A stretch of 54,675 nucleotides of DNA from Candidatus Methylacidiphilales bacterium (GCA_025056655.1 JANWVL010000032.1:1-54675); one strand, 5' to 3'. Counted from the first letter of the stretch, positions 23,243 through 33,129 are shown. Numbers and translations: made by a program. Notes: generated from the letters alone by a model not told the origin.

Positions 23243-24202
23243 ATGTGTGCTATAAGCAGATGTGTTTGTTTTCCTTGGTTGCTTTTGTTGGGAGTGAGCG
23301 TGTGGCTAGGCGTCGTGAGAAGCACGGCAGTGGAGCAAAAACAAAGGTCTCAAAGCATGCGAGTCGTGTGCACGACTGGCATGATTGCTGAGATTATAAG
23401 GGAAGTAGGCGGAGAGCGTGTGGGGTGTCGCGCTCTTATGGCTCCCGGGGTCGATCCGCATAGTTACAAAGCGACATTGCAAGACGTGCAATGGCTCAAA
23501 GAGGCCGAGTTGGTGTTTTACAACGGATGGCTTCTTGAAGGGCGGATGACGAGCGTGTTGGAGGCTCTGTCTAAGCAGGGGAAACGAGTGGTCGCGCTTG
23601 CAGAGCGCCTGCCGATAGAGCGACTCATAGCTTTGGATGCGAAAGGGAAACTTTACGATCCACACGTCTGGCATGACGTGAGTTTGTGGTGTGAAGGGAT
23701 TGCAGTAGTCGAGCAAGTCTTAACTGAGGTCGATCCAGAAGGAGCTCTGTATTACAGGCAGAGAGCAGAAGAACTGGCGGAACGTTGGAAACAGCTTGAC
23801 GCGTGGTGTCGTGAGCAGGCGGCGCGTGTGCCGAAGGAGCAGCGGGTGCTAGTGACCAGCCACGATGCGTTTCATTATTTTGGAAAAGCTTATGACTTTA
23901 AGGTGGTAGGATTGCAGGGAATTTCAACGGTGTCGGAAGCATCGCTTGCGGACATAGTGCGCCTTGTCCGATGGATAAATGAACAGCGGGTGCCTGCTAT
24001 TTTTGTGGAGAGCAGCGTCAATCCATCCGGTATTCGACGCGTGGCCAAAGAAGCAGGCGTGACGATTGGGGGCGAGCTTTTTTCGGATGCCCTCGGAGCG
24101 CGTGGAGAACGGCGACGTGGCTATGAGGTGGATCGGTATGAGGGAATGATGCGTTACAACATGGAGACGATCGTGGAGGCGCTTACCAAGCCCCGGAGCT
24201 AG
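23243..24202 (+). CDS. Metal ABC transporter substrate-binding protein, TroA/ZnuA-like (zinc or manganese)
   Basis: The protein has 319 residues with a signal peptide (PWLLLLGVSVWLGVV, ends near residue 28) and no lipobox, so it is free in the periplasm or anchored by an uncleaved signal. The cluster A-I fold shows likely metal ligands His73 (VDPHSYKATL), His141 (YDPHVWHD), His207 (TSHDAFHYFGKAY) and Asp282 (LFSDALG). A His at the third site is the TroA/ZnuA pattern; Mn-specific PsaA types have Glu there. The His-rich loop of typical ZnuA is missing. No ATPase or permease gene follows, so the rest of the transporter must be elsewhere. A DtxR-like palindrome sits just before the start, which points to metal-dependent repression. 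Confidence 0.9.
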   Translation: MCAISRCVCFPWLLLLGVSVWLGVVRSTAVEQKQRSQSMRVVCTTGMIAEIIREVGGERVGCRALMAPGVDPHSYKATLQDVQWLKEAELVFYNGWLLEGRMTSVLEALSKQGKRVVALAERLPIERLIALDAKGKLYDPHVWHDVSLWCEGIAVVEQVLTEVDPEGALYYRQRAEELAERWKQLDAWCREQAARVPKEQRVLVTSHDAFHYFGKAYDFKVVGLQGISTVSEASLADIVRLVRWINEQRVPAIFVESSVNPSGIRRVAKEAGVTIGGELFSDALGARGERRRGYEVDRYEGMMRYNMETIVEALTKPRS

Positions 24203-24339
24203 ATAGACCCAAGATGGAGAGGTTATCGGTGCCGTTGCGTTCGATGGCTTAAGTAGAGCTATAGAGATAGGGTTTTCTGCTCACCTTATGATAGGCGTGA
24301 TTAGTTTCTTGGCGTGCTGTGATATAAGATAATAGAGAG

Positions 24340-24362
24340 CCGCAAAACGCGGGCGGTTTTTT
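24340..24362. terminator. Weak hairpin with T-run between convergent genes
   Basis: CCGC-AAAAC-GCGG (24340-24352) or the alternative CCGC/GCGG ending at 24356 is followed by TTTTTT (24357-24362). The stem is only 4 bp, but the site is exactly where the metal-binding-protein transcript should end. The rest of 24203-24366 shows no gene. Confidence 0.4.
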
Positions 24363-24366
24363 GAGA

Positions 24367-24777
24367 TTACTCTCCCACGACAAAAACGCGACCTTGTGGA
24401 TCGCGAACTTTTTCGCCAGAAGCAATGTTGCCGACGTAGAGCTTGCTATTGTCGAAGGGACTGATGACGTAGCGCGGATTTTTTTTGTCACGTTCTGCGA
24501 CAGGATAGACGGTGCGCTTTTGATTTACTTGATTGGCGGCGACGCCAGCGAGTGCGCCGGCTGCAGCACCGGCTAGAGCCCCCATGCCTGCAGCGCGGTC
24601 GTCGCCATCGGTTGCGACGGATCCGATACCGGCGCCGACGGCTGCACCGATGGCTGCACCGCCGAGGACGGTGCTCGTGCCGGGGGATGGCTCAGTCGCA
24701 CACCCTGCAAGTAGTGTGCAAGCTAAAGCTACGCTAGTGATTTGACTAAGTAGAGAAGGACGTATCGAGAGATGCAC
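24367..24777 (-). CDS. Glycine-zipper lipoprotein
   Basis: The protein has 136 residues. A signal peptide ends in a lipobox (ACTLLAGC, Cys near 25), so it is a lipoprotein, probably of the outer membrane. Residues 38-82 are a glycine-zipper region (LGGAAIGAAVGAGIGSVATD; GALAGAAAGALAGVAAN) like that of SlyB/OmpA-type 17 kDa antigens, which insert in or pack at membranes. The C-terminus is polar with YVISPFDNSKLYVGNIASG. It lies about 30 bases downstream of uvrA and may share its transcript. The exact role is unknown; members are often linked to envelope integrity. Confidence 0.85.
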   Translation of the reverse strand: MHLSIRPSLLSQITSVALACTLLAGCATEPSPGTSTVLGGAAIGAAVGAGIGSVATDGDDRAAGMGALAGAAAGALAGVAANQVNQKRTVYPVAERDKKNPRYVISPFDNSKLYVGNIASGEKVRDPQGRVFVVGE

Positions 24778-24807
24778 ATGGGAAATTTATTTTTATAACC
24801 GCTGTCG

Positions 24808-27678
24808 TCAACTCTCTCTTTGGGCTTCGCTTGGGAATTCTTGATTGAGGACTTTTTTCAAATAGTGACCGGTGATGCTGGTGGGGTGTTGTGCGATTTT
24901 TTCTGGTGGGCCGCACGCAACTAAGTAACCGCCGTCGCGACCTGCTTCCGGGCCGAGATCGATGATGTAATCGGCGCATTTGATGAGGTGGAGGTTGTGC
25001 TCGATGACGATGAGGGTGTTACCGGCGTCACGAAGTTTGTAGAAGACTTCGATGAGCATTTGGACGTCAGTGAAATGGAGGCCTGTAGTGGGTTCGTCGA
25101 AAATGTAAACGGTGCGGCCGGTAGCTTTTTTGGCGAGTTCAGCGGCGAGCTTGATGCGTTGGGCTTCACCGCCGGAAAGGGTGGTGGCTTGTTGGCCGAG
25201 TTTGAGGTAGCCGAGGCCGACTTGGGCGAGGGCGAGGAGTTTATCGCTAACGCCGGGGATAGCTCGGAAGAAATTGATGCCTTCATCGACAGTCATTTCG
25301 AGGATGTCTGCGATGTTGCGTCCTTTGTAGAGGACTTCGAGGGTTTCGCGGTTGAAACGTTTTCCTTTGCAGACTTCGCAGGTGACGTAAGTAGGTGGGA
25401 GGAAGTTCATTTCGATTTTGATGACTCCATCGCCTTGGCAGTGGGGGCAACGGCCGCCCTCGACGTTGAAGCTGAAGCGTCCTGGGCCGTAGCCGCGCAC
25501 GCGGGCAACGGGTGTGGAGGCGAAGAGATCGCGGATGCTGTTGTATGCGCCGACGTAGGTGAGGGGGTTGGATCGGGGCGTTTTGCCGATGGGGCTTTGA
25601 TCTACGACGATGACTTTATCGACTTCTTCTGAGCCTTCGATTCGATCGTGGTCACCTGGTTTTTCTTTGCTGCCGTAGATGCGGCGGAAGAGGGCGCGGC
25701 AGAGGACGTCATTGACGAGTGTGCTTTTGCCTGAGCCGCTGACGCCTGTAACGCATGTGAAGAGGCCGAGGGGGAAGCTGACGGTGATATTTTTGAGATT
25801 ATTTTCGCGTGCTCCGATTACGCGCAGCCAGCCGATGTATGGTTTTCTGCGGATTTTTGGCACGTGGATTCGCTCTTCTCCGCTGAGAAAACGTCCTGTG
25901 AGTGACTGGGGATGGCTCATGATTTCATGGGGCGTGCCTTGCGCAACGATTTCTCCTCCGCGTGCGCCGGCTTTGGGGCCCATGTCTACGATGTGGTCGG
26001 CTGCGCGCATCATATCTTCATCGTGCTCGACGACGATGACGGTGTTGCCGAGATCGCGGAGTTGTTGGAGCACACGGATGAGTCGGTCGTTGTCGCGTTG
26101 GTGGAGGCCGATGCTGGGCTCGTCGAGTATGTAGAGGACGCCTGTGAGACGCGAGCCGAGGTGGGCTGCGAGTCGGATGCGCTGGGCTTCACCGCCGGAG
26201 AGCGTGCTGCTTTCGCGGTTGAGGGTGAGATAGCCTAGGCCGACTTCTTTGAGGAAGGTTAGGCGGGAGCGGAGTTCTCTTATGATTTCTCGTGTGACGT
26301 GTTGCTGGTAGTTGGTGAGTTGAAGGTCTTCGAGCCATTGGAGGAGTTCATTGATGGTGAGGTTGCTGACTTCGTGGATGTTTAAGTTTTTTTGATTTTT
26401 TGAGGGGATGCGAACGGCTAGGATTTCTGGGCGTAGTCGTGCGCCGAGGCAGACACGACAAGGTTTTCGCGAGAAGAAGGCTTCTAGGCGGCGTTTGGTG
26501 AGCTCGCTTTCGCTTTGTTGGTAGAGGCGTTCGCAGAGGGGGATGACGCCTTCGAATGGGCGTAATACGTTGGGTTTGTTTGTCTGGAGGAGTGGGGTGT
26601 TTCCGCTGCCGTGAAGGACTGTTTTGCGGAAGGCTTCGCTGGTGTCTTTCCATCGGCGCGTCATGGGTTCTCGGAAATGTTTGGCTAGAGTTTCGAGGAT
26701 GGTCTGATAGCCCGTTGCGAGGCTGGCATTTTGGCGGCGCCAGGGGGCGATGGGCATTTCTTCGAGTGTTTTTTCGGGGTCGGGGACGATGAGTTCAGGG
26801 TCTGCTGCAAGTTCTGTGCCGAGGCCGTGGCAATGTGGGCAGGCTCCGTCTGGGCTATTAAAAGAAAAGTGTCGTGGGGTAAGCTCGGCAAACGTAAAGC
26901 CTGTCTCGGGGTCGAAATTGAGCGTGCTTACCCACCATTCTTGGGGATTTTCTGAGAGTGCGCCGCGTAGGATGAGGATGCGTTTTTCGCCGTAGTTGAG
27001 GGCGGTCTCGATGGAATCGGTGAGGCGTTCACGTGCGGCTGGATGGACACGTAGGCGATCTACGACGATTTCGACGGTGTGTCGGCGGCCTCGCTCGAGG
27101 CTAGTGAGGCCTTCGAGCTCACGCACTATTCCGTCTATTCTTGCTCTGACGAAGCCGTCGCGGCGGGCGCGCTCGAGGATGTCGCGCCATTCGCCTTCGC
27201 TATTGTTGACGAGGGGTGCGAGTATGTGAATGGGGGTGCCTTCATTCCATTTGAGGATTTCATCGACGATGCGTTGGACGGTCCAGCGCTCGAGGGGTTT
27301 TCCTGTTTTGGGGTGATGTGGGGTGCCGGCGTGGGCGAAGAGGAGGCGGAGGAAGTCGTGAATTTCAGTCGAGGTGCCTACGGTGGAGCGGGGGCTGCCG
27401 CTGACGGTTTTTTGTTCGATTGCGATGGCTGGGGAGAGGCCGTCGATGGCGTCTACGTCAGGTTTTTCGAGTTGATCGAGGAATTGTCGGGCATAGACGG
27501 AGAGGGATTCGACATAGCGGCGTTGACCTTCGGCGTAGAGGGTATCGAAGGCGAGTGAAGATTTGCCGGAGCCGCTGACGCCGGTGATGACGATGAGGCG
27601 GTTGCGAGGTAGGGTGAGGTTGAGGTTTTTGAGGTTGTGTTGGCGTGCACCGACTATGCGGATTTCCTCAATTGGCAT
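24808..27678 (-). CDS. uvrA: Excinuclease ABC subunit A
   Basis: The protein has 956 residues, normal for UvrA. Two ABC-type ATPase halves are visible: Walker A GVSGSGKSSLAFDT near residue 32 and again GVSGSGKSTLVNDV near 640, with signatures ESSTLSGGEAQRIRL and ATTLSGGEAQRIKL and Walker B regions YILDEPSIGLH and YIFDEPTTGLH. Zinc-binding modules are present as CPHCHGLG and CRVCLGARL in the first half and CPHCQGDG and CEVCKGKR in the second. UvrA dimers find bulky DNA lesions and load UvrB. The start at ATG 27678 gives the family N-terminus IRIVGARQHNLKNLNL. Upstream is an 89-base gap to the TMTC-like gene. Confidence 0.97.
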   Translation of the reverse strand: MPIEEIRIVGARQHNLKNLNLTLPRNRLIVITGVSGSGKSSLAFDTLYAEGQRRYVESLSVYARQFLDQLEKPDVDAIDGLSPAIAIEQKTVSGSPRSTVGTSTEIHDFLRLLFAHAGTPHHPKTGKPLERWTVQRIVDEILKWNEGTPIHILAPLVNNSEGEWRDILERARRDGFVRARIDGIVRELEGLTSLERGRRHTVEIVVDRLRVHPAARERLTDSIETALNYGEKRILILRGALSENPQEWWVSTLNFDPETGFTFAELTPRHFSFNSPDGACPHCHGLGTELAADPELIVPDPEKTLEEMPIAPWRRQNASLATGYQTILETLAKHFREPMTRRWKDTSEAFRKTVLHGSGNTPLLQTNKPNVLRPFEGVIPLCERLYQQSESELTKRRLEAFFSRKPCRVCLGARLRPEILAVRIPSKNQKNLNIHEVSNLTINELLQWLEDLQLTNYQQHVTREIIRELRSRLTFLKEVGLGYLTLNRESSTLSGGEAQRIRLAAHLGSRLTGVLYILDEPSIGLHQRDNDRLIRVLQQLRDLGNTVIVVEHDEDMMRAADHIVDMGPKAGARGGEIVAQGTPHEIMSHPQSLTGRFLSGEERIHVPKIRRKPYIGWLRVIGARENNLKNITVSFPLGLFTCVTGVSGSGKSTLVNDVLCRALFRRIYGSKEKPGDHDRIEGSEEVDKVIVVDQSPIGKTPRSNPLTYVGAYNSIRDLFASTPVARVRGYGPGRFSFNVEGGRCPHCQGDGVIKIEMNFLPPTYVTCEVCKGKRFNRETLEVLYKGRNIADILEMTVDEGINFFRAIPGVSDKLLALAQVGLGYLKLGQQATTLSGGEAQRIKLAAELAKKATGRTVYIFDEPTTGLHFTDVQMLIEVFYKLRDAGNTLIVIEHNLHLIKCADYIIDLGPEAGRDGGYLVACGPPEKIAQHPTSITGHYLKKVLNQEFPSEAQRES

Positions 27679-27767
27679 AAATGGGTGATGATAGTCGAGG
27701 TGGAGGGTGGGCCAATGATTTGATTGTGAAAGTTTCGTAACCGTTGGGTGGTTTTGGCTTGGGGGGG

Positions 27768-29666
27768 TTATCTTTGAGCGGGTAGGGGAGTGGGGGGTAG
27801 GGCGCGTTGGATGAGTCGAAGGTTGTGGTGGTATCCGGGATTTTGTGGGGCTAGGCGGATGGCTTCTTGGATGTGGAGGAGGGCTTGGGTGGGGTTGCCG
27901 TTTCTGAGGTGGGCGACTGCTAGGGCGTTTTGTATGTCTGGATGTGGGGGGAGTTTTTGTGCGGCTTCTTGTATGAGGCTGAGGGCAAGGGCGTTTAGGT
28001 TATCTTGGGTTAGGGCGTTAAAATAGCGAAGGATGATGGGGAGGGGTTGATTTGTGGAGGTGATGGCTTTTTTGTAGGCTTCGTTGGCTTGGGGCAGGTC
28101 TCGTCGGCGGAGGTAGATGATGGCGATTTCTATCCAGATTTCGGCTGGGTCGGGGGCTATGGTGAGTGTTTCGCGGAGGGTGGCTTCTGCGGCATCGAGT
28201 TTACCGAGGTCGAGGTAGAGTGAGGCGAGGCTTTTGCTGATTTGTGGGGCGTAGCGGCGCGATTTTTTTTTGAGTTGGTAGGCGCGCTCTAAGAGGGGGA
28301 GGGCTTTTTGATTTTGGCCTTGTTTTTGAAATTCTCGGGCTAGGTTGTGGAGAAAGATGGCGCTGTTGGGGTTGTGGCGGACGGTGTGGAGGTAGAGTGT
28401 GAGGTTGTTTTTCCAGTGGGTTACTTGTGGAGCGGTGTAGAGGAGAGCTGTAAGGATGATGGCTGCTATGGGGAAAGTTAGCGTAGGTAGGCGTGAGAGT
28501 CCTTGGGTGGCGACTAATGCTAGCGGGAACATCGATAGGTAGAGGTAGCGGTCTGCTACAGTGGAAAAGTTTTGGGAGCTGAAAGGGATCAGGCCGAGCA
28601 CTGGAAGAAGCAGAGTGCTGGCGGAGAATATGAGCAGTATTGTGGGACGCGTGCGCGGTATGCGCCAGGCGATGAATGCGAGGAGAATAGGTAGTAGAAG
28701 GCCAGTGACTGCGTAGCCGTGCGATTGAAGGGCGACAGGCGGTGTGCGTCCGTAGTCGGGGATGATGGGGTAGGGGAAGAGGAGGTGTTTTGCGTAGAAT
28801 CCGATGGCATCGAAGGCGATCCAGAGGCGTTGGTGAAGGGAGGGGAAGTGCTCGATGAGCCAATCGGGCTGTGATTGTTTGGTGATAAGAGTCCAAACTA
28901 GGCCGATGGATAGCCAGAGGATGAGGAGCAGGACTTGCGGACGTTTGATGGTGAAGTTTTGTGAGGCGAGGAGTATGCCGAAGGCGCAGAGTGGGAGGCT
29001 GACGTGTTGGGGTTTGGAGGTGAGCGCTAGGGTAAAATAAAGTGAAGCTTTGAGGTATGTGGCTGAGAGTAAGGAAGGTGGGGCTGGTGTTTTGATTAGC
29101 TCGCCGAGGGCAAGTAGGCAGAAGAGGGTTGCGAGGAGGGTGCCGGCATTAGAAATCCAACTGACTGTTTCTACTTGCACGGGATGAACTGCGAATAGAA
29201 GGCTGGCGAGAAGCGGGCGTAGTTTATTTGCTTGGTTTGAGGACTGCTGGGGTGTGTGGGGGGAAAGTGGGGGTGTTGCGAGGTGGTGTGCTGCTAGTTT
29301 GTATACGAGTAATGTGTTGATCAGATGCAGCAGGAGGCTGAAGGCTGAGAAAATCGTGGGATGAAGACCTGCTGGAGCTGCAGGTGATGGGGGAAATATC
29401 GACTGCGAGAGAATCGCGATGAAAAGCCAAGCGGAGTAGATGAGTGGTGTGTAAAGGCCTGTCGCTAGGGTGTAGGCGCCTGACCAGAATGCAGAGAGAT
29501 TTTCTAATCGCGCTGGGTTAAGGTAGGGGTTTTGGACAAGGGTCATCAGCTCGTCGTCCCAGACGAAGTGGTGGGTGAGGTTATGCCCAAAGGTGATGAG
29601 GATGAGGATTGTGATTGCGAGGGTGTGTTGTAGGGGTATGGGTTGCTGAGCGGGCGCTCGTTTCAC
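27768..29666 (-). CDS. TMTC/PMT-like multi-spanning membrane protein with C-terminal TPRs
   Basis: The protein has 632 residues. The first 420 residues hold about ten membrane helices with a GT-C-like first loop (LTHHFVWDDELMTLVQNPYL), in which the Asp-Asp/Glu pair resembles that of the TMTC and PMT O-mannosyltransferase families. The last 200 residues are TPRs (NSAIFLHNLAREFQKQGQNQ; AEIWIEIAIIYLRRRDLPQA; HPDIQNALAVAHLRNGNPTQ). Such proteins are thought to move sugars from lipid donors to proteins outside the membrane, but catalysis is unproven for most bacterial members. It follows dnaJ by 62 bases on the same strand. The coding strand is strongly C-rich. Confidence 0.75.
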   Translation of the reverse strand: MKRAPAQQPIPLQHTLAITILILITFGHNLTHHFVWDDELMTLVQNPYLNPARLENLSAFWSGAYTLATGLYTPLIYSAWLFIAILSQSIFPPSPAAPAGLHPTIFSAFSLLLHLINTLLVYKLAAHHLATPPLSPHTPQQSSNQANKLRPLLASLLFAVHPVQVETVSWISNAGTLLATLFCLLALGELIKTPAPPSLLSATYLKASLYFTLALTSKPQHVSLPLCAFGILLASQNFTIKRPQVLLLILWLSIGLVWTLITKQSQPDWLIEHFPSLHQRLWIAFDAIGFYAKHLLFPYPIIPDYGRTPPVALQSHGYAVTGLLLPILLAFIAWRIPRTRPTILLIFSASTLLLPVLGLIPFSSQNFSTVADRYLYLSMFPLALVATQGLSRLPTLTFPIAAIILTALLYTAPQVTHWKNNLTLYLHTVRHNPNSAIFLHNLAREFQKQGQNQKALPLLERAYQLKKKSRRYAPQISKSLASLYLDLGKLDAAEATLRETLTIAPDPAEIWIEIAIIYLRRRDLPQANEAYKKAITSTNQPLPIILRYFNALTQDNLNALALSLIQEAAQKLPPHPDIQNALAVAHLRNGNPTQALLHIQEAIRLAPQNPGYHHNLRLIQRALPPTPLPAQR

Positions 29667-29728
29667 GTGTTATGGAGGGGAGGTGGGACGATACGGTGGT
29701 GAGGGAAAATTGCGTTGTTTGTGTGAGT

Positions 29729-30886
29729 TTATTTGAGGAATGGCTTAGCTTTCTCCATGAAGTCAAAGTGGGCGGGGTAATTCTTTTCGTTGCATGCAGA
29801 GAGAAAGGCTTGAAGTTTTGCGCGCTGATCTGCAGTGAGGTTGGTGGGAAGTTCGACTGTGACGCGAACGTTGAGGTCACCTTGCTCGCCTGTGCGCGGA
29901 TCTGGAAGGCCGCGTCCTCGGAAACGAAAGATTTTTCCGGTGGTGGTGCCTGGAGGTAACTTTAGAATGGCTGGACCGCTTAAAGTTGGAATTTTGAGCT
30001 CTCCACCGACCATGGCTTTAGCAAAGGGGATTGGGATTTGGACGAAGAGGTCATTGCCGTCTCGCTCGAAGATTGAGTGCGGCTGGACGTGGACCACGAC
30101 GTAAAGATCACCGGGCGGGCCTCCGTTTAATCCTGCTTCGCCGGCTCCGCTGCGGCGGAGGCGCGTGCCGTCTTGTATGCCTGGGGGTATTTTGATGGGG
30201 ATATCTACTTGCCGTAGAGAGCGGCCTTCTCCGTGGCAGGCTGGGCATTGTTGTTCATAGATTTGGCCTGTGCCATGGCAGCGGGGGCATGTTTGGACGA
30301 CAGAAAAAAATCCTTGTGAGGTGCGGACTTGTCCACGGCCATGACATACTGGGCATATGATGCGTCGGGATCCGGGCGCTCCTCCGCTGCCGTGACAGGT
30401 GAGGCATGTGTCCATTTTTTGAATTCGAATGACTTTTTCGCAGCCGCGTGCGGCTTCATCGAAGGTAATTTGTAAATCGTAACGCAAGTCTGCGCCTCGG
30501 GCTTGCGATTGTCCGACTGTGCTTCCGGTGAATGCTTCTTCGAAGATGGATGAGAAGAAGGATGAGCCGCCGGCTGCTGAGCCGAAGACTTCGCGAAATA
30601 TTTCAAAGGGGTCATGGAAGCCGCTGAATCCCCCAGAGCCGCCGCTTCCTGCGCCGGAGAAGGCTGCGTGTCCGAAGCGATCATAGGCGGCGCGTTTTTC
30701 GGGGTCGGATAGGACTTCGTAAGCTGCTGTAATTTTTTTGAATTTTTCTTCAGCGGCTTTGTTGCCAGGGTTTTTGTCGGGGTGGTATTTGATGGCAAGG
30801 CGTCGGTAAGCCTTTTTAATTTCTTCTGTCGAGGCGTTGCGGGGGACTTCGAGGAGTTGGTAGTAATCTTCTTCTGCGGCCGGCAT
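29729..30886 (-). CDS. dnaJ: Chaperone protein DnaJ
   Basis: The protein has 385 residues, standard for a type I DnaJ. The J domain has the HPD triad ([20 protein letters not shown]), then a Gly/Phe region ([17 protein letters not shown]), and four CxxCxGxG zinc repeats: [32 protein letters not shown]. The C-terminal substrate-binding domain follows. DnaJ delivers unfolded proteins to DnaK and stimulates its ATPase. It begins five bases after grpE, a clear operon. dnaK is not in the window. Confidence 0.97.
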   Translation of the reverse strand: MPAAEEDYYQLLEVPRNASTEEIKKAYRRLAIKYHPDKNPGNKAAEEKFKKITAAYEVLSDPEKRAAYDRFGHAAFSGAGSGGSGGFSGFHDPFEIFREVFGSAAGGSSFFSSIFEEAFTGSTVGQSQARGADLRYDLQITFDEAARGCEKVIRIQKMDTCLTCHGSGGAPGSRRIICPVCHGRGQVRTSQGFFSVVQTCPRCHGTGQIYEQQCPACHGEGRSLRQVDIPIKIPPGIQDGTRLRRSGAGEAGLNGGPPGDLYVVVHVQPHSIFERDGNDLFVQIPIPFAKAMVGGELKIPTLSGPAILKLPPGTTTGKIFRFRGRGLPDPRTGEQGDLNVRVTVELPTNLTADQRAKLQAFLSACNEKNYPAHFDFMEKAKPFLK

Positions 30887-30891
30887 AGTGT

Positions 30892-31446
30892 CTATGAGCT
30901 AGGAGGCATTTTTTGGGCGACGTTGACTAAGGCAGGTCGCAGTAAGCGATCGTGCAATTTGTAGCCACGACGGATTTGTGCTATGACGGTTCCTTCAGGG
31001 TATTCATTGGTGGGGATGTGTTGGGAGGCTTCGTGTAGGTGAGGATCGAAAGGTTGCCCGACTGCATCGATGGGTGTGATTCCGTTTTCCTTCAGGAACT
31101 GTTGGAGCTGTCCGTGGACCATTTTGAATCCGAGTAGGATATTTTGGTCGCCGGCGTTTTCAGCGGCTTGGAGACCTAGTTCGAAGTTGTCTATGATGGG
31201 TAAGAGGTTTTCTAGAAGGGTCTCTGCGGCGTAGCGGATGGCCTCTTCTTTTTCGCGAATGAGGCGTTTGCGTGCGTTGTCCCACTCGGCCAGGACGCGG
31301 AGATGTTTTTCTTGCGCTTGGTCTAGGGCTTTGAGGACGGACGTAGCTATGAGTGTGAATGCTGGTTCTGGGATTGAATCTGATGCGGGTGGAGGCTGGC
31401 CGATTTTGTTTTTGTCGGTTTTATCAGAGGCATGTGAATTTTGCAT
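30892..31446 (-). CDS. grpE: Nucleotide exchange factor GrpE
   Basis: From ATG 31446 the protein has 184 residues; a TTG at 31470 would add eight. An acidic or polar start is followed by a long coiled-coil helix ([20 protein letters not shown]) and the family core [49 protein letters not shown] and the beta-wing ending [16 protein letters not shown]. GrpE dimers release ADP from DnaK and so reset the chaperone cycle. It is the upstream partner of dnaJ. A 78-base gap separates it from the Bcp gene, so a heat-shock promoter could lie there, though I see no clear CIRCE element. Confidence 0.95.
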   Translation of the reverse strand: MQNSHASDKTDKNKIGQPPPASDSIPEPAFTLIATSVLKALDQAQEKHLRVLAEWDNARKRLIREKEEAIRYAAETLLENLLPIIDNFELGLQAAENAGDQNILLGFKMVHGQLQQFLKENGITPIDAVGQPFDPHLHEASQHIPTNEYPEGTVIAQIRRGYKLHDRLLRPALVNVAQKMPPSS

Positions 31447-31524
31447 AGGCGCTGGGTAAACAAGAATCAAAAGGTATTGTAGCGAAAAATGCTTGCTTGA
31501 CTAGTTGTATATGTAAGCCGCTTT

Positions 31525-32013
31525 TTAGGCTTGGCGCAGCGTTTCTAAAATTTCTTGTGGGTGGCTATCGGGAGAGACGCGTCGGAAGATGTATCGTATG
31601 CTGCCGTCTGGTGAGATGACAAAGGTGGTGCGTTCGATTCCCATGTGCACTTTGCCATAGAGTTTTTTTTGAACGTAGGTGCCATAGGCTTGGGCGATGG
31701 TTTTATTTTCATCAGATAGTAGTGTGAAGGGGAGTTGGTATTTTTCAGCAAATCGCGCATGGGAGGCAGTGGAATCAGGGCTGATGCCGCAGAGGGTAAC
31801 GGGGATCGCTGCAAATGAAGAGTAGAGATCTCGAAATGCGCAGGCTTGGCGTGTGCAGCCAGGGGTGTGGTCTTTGGGATAAAAATAGAGGACAAGTGGC
31901 CGCTTTGTTGCAAGAAGGGAGTGCAGGGTGTGGAGTTTTCCGTGCTGGTCTAGGGCTGAAAAGTCAGGTGCACGGGATCCGGGCTGCAATGCGATAGGGT
32001 CTTTTGTTTTCAT
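31525..32013 (-). CDS. bcp: Peroxiredoxin, Bcp/PrxQ type
   Basis: The protein has 162 residues. The peroxidatic Cys is in YPKDHTPGCTRQACAFRD, with a second Cys five residues later, the normal PrxQ spacing. Other family segments are SRAPDFSALDQHGKLHTL and LLSDENKTIAQAYGTY, and RTTFVISPDGSIRYIFRRV closes the fold. It reduces hydrogen peroxide and alkyl peroxides using thioredoxin. It follows the LptF/G gene by 24 bases and precedes grpE, giving a mixed envelope and stress operon. Confidence 0.95.
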   Translation of the reverse strand: MKTKDPIALQPGSRAPDFSALDQHGKLHTLHSLLATKRPLVLYFYPKDHTPGCTRQACAFRDLYSSFAAIPVTLCGISPDSTASHARFAEKYQLPFTLLSDENKTIAQAYGTYVQKKLYGKVHMGIERTTFVISPDGSIRYIFRRVSPDSHPQEILETLRQA

Positions 32014-32037
32014 TGCTCGTTTGTGGTTCTGCTTTTT

Positions 32038-33129
32038 TTAAGCGCGGATTATTTTGCAATAGAATTGCATGCTAGCAAGAGACAGGAAGAGGATGACAGG
32101 GAGGGCGGCTGCGAGATAAGGGTGGAACCTCCCGCTGGAGCCCATTGCGCGGCTAAGCTCCTGAATGAGCCAGTAGGCTAGCAGGATGAAAATTGCTGCG
32201 GTGACGTTGATTGGTCGTCGTGAGGCTAATTCTGCAAAGCCTGCCACAAATGCGGCTGTGGAAAAAATCAAGGGGATGAACAGGGCCGTGTAGCGAAAAG
32301 CATATTCGGTCATGTAAAGAAACCGATCAGGGTGGTGAGTGCGGGTGTGGATGTCGATGACGTGTTGTAGATCGCGGTTGGTGAGGAACGGGGCGGGTGT
32401 CTTGGTTAATAAGATTGTGTGGGGGTTGAGGGTGAGGGTCGGGACGGAGAGTTGTTCATCCCAGGATTCTTGGTTGGTGGCGTTTTGTGGGGAATAGTGG
32501 AGTGTTTTCACTTCTTGCAAGTGCCACGATTGGCCGTCCCATGAGGCACGCCGGGCGAAGTATTTACAGAGGTCTCGGCCGTTGTGTCGTTGTAGAATCT
32601 CTACACTTTCAGCGTAGTGGTCACGTCTATGAAAGCGTCCAAAAAACCATATTTGATCTTTCTCAGGATCGCGCAGGATGAGGTTGAAGAGCCAGTCGTC
32701 ATCTCTGTTGCGGGAACGAATCTCATCGAGTATAGCGCGTCGCACTGCTTGGCTTTCGGGAATAAGAGATTGTTGAAAGAGATAGAGGATAGTTGTAGCA
32801 CCGACACTCAGAAGCAGATAAGGACGCGCTAGGGTTGTGATTGGAATTCCGCAGGCGAGGATCGCAGTGAGCTCTTGGCGTCGGCGAAGTTGATTTAAGG
32901 AATATAGTATCGCGAAGAGAAGCGCTATCGGGAGGGTAGTATATGTGAGGAGTGGGAGTTGTGCGGTGTAATAAGAAATGACGCGGGCAAGGGGTGTTTT
33001 GTGTTCAAGAAAATCGTCTAGGGTGCCAAATAGATCGGCGATAATCCACAGGGAGGCGAGCGCTAGAAGGTTGAAAATAAATGGGAGAGCGAAGGATTGC
33101 AGAAGATAACGTTCGATACGAGTTATCAT
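32038..33129 (-). CDS. LPS export permease, LptF/LptG (YjgP/YjgQ) family
   Basis: The protein has 363 residues with the family layout: start ITRIERYLLQSFALPFIFNL, three N-terminal helices, the conserved cytoplasmic loop LNQLRRRQELTAILACGIPI, a large periplasmic domain (residues 125-280) and three C-terminal helices. LptF and LptG form the membrane part of the LptB2FG pump that lifts lipopolysaccharide off the inner membrane. Only one copy is here; whether it is F or G cannot be decided. It is divergent from gmhA, which makes LPS heptose, and that fits the shared pathway. Near its start the sequence ATCATGGT is repeated in tandem. Confidence 0.9.
   Translation of the reverse strand: MITRIERYLLQSFALPFIFNLLALASLWIIADLFGTLDDFLEHKTPLARVISYYTAQLPLLTYTTLPIALLFAILYSLNQLRRRQELTAILACGIPITTLARPYLLLSVGATTILYLFQQSLIPESQAVRRAILDEIRSRNRDDDWLFNLILRDPEKDQIWFFGRFHRRDHYAESVEILQRHNGRDLCKYFARRASWDGQSWHLQEVKTLHYSPQNATNQESWDEQLSVPTLTLNPHTILLTKTPAPFLTNRDLQHVIDIHTRTHHPDRFLYMTEYAFRYTALFIPLIFSTAAFVAGFAELASRRPINVTAAIFILLAYWLIQELSRAMGSSGRFHPYLAAALPVILFLSLASMQFYCKIIRA

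Noticed and set aside
31447-31524. CIRCE/HrcA heat-shock operator before grpE
   Set aside because: No TTAGCACTC-N9-GAGTGCTAA-like repeat is visible.
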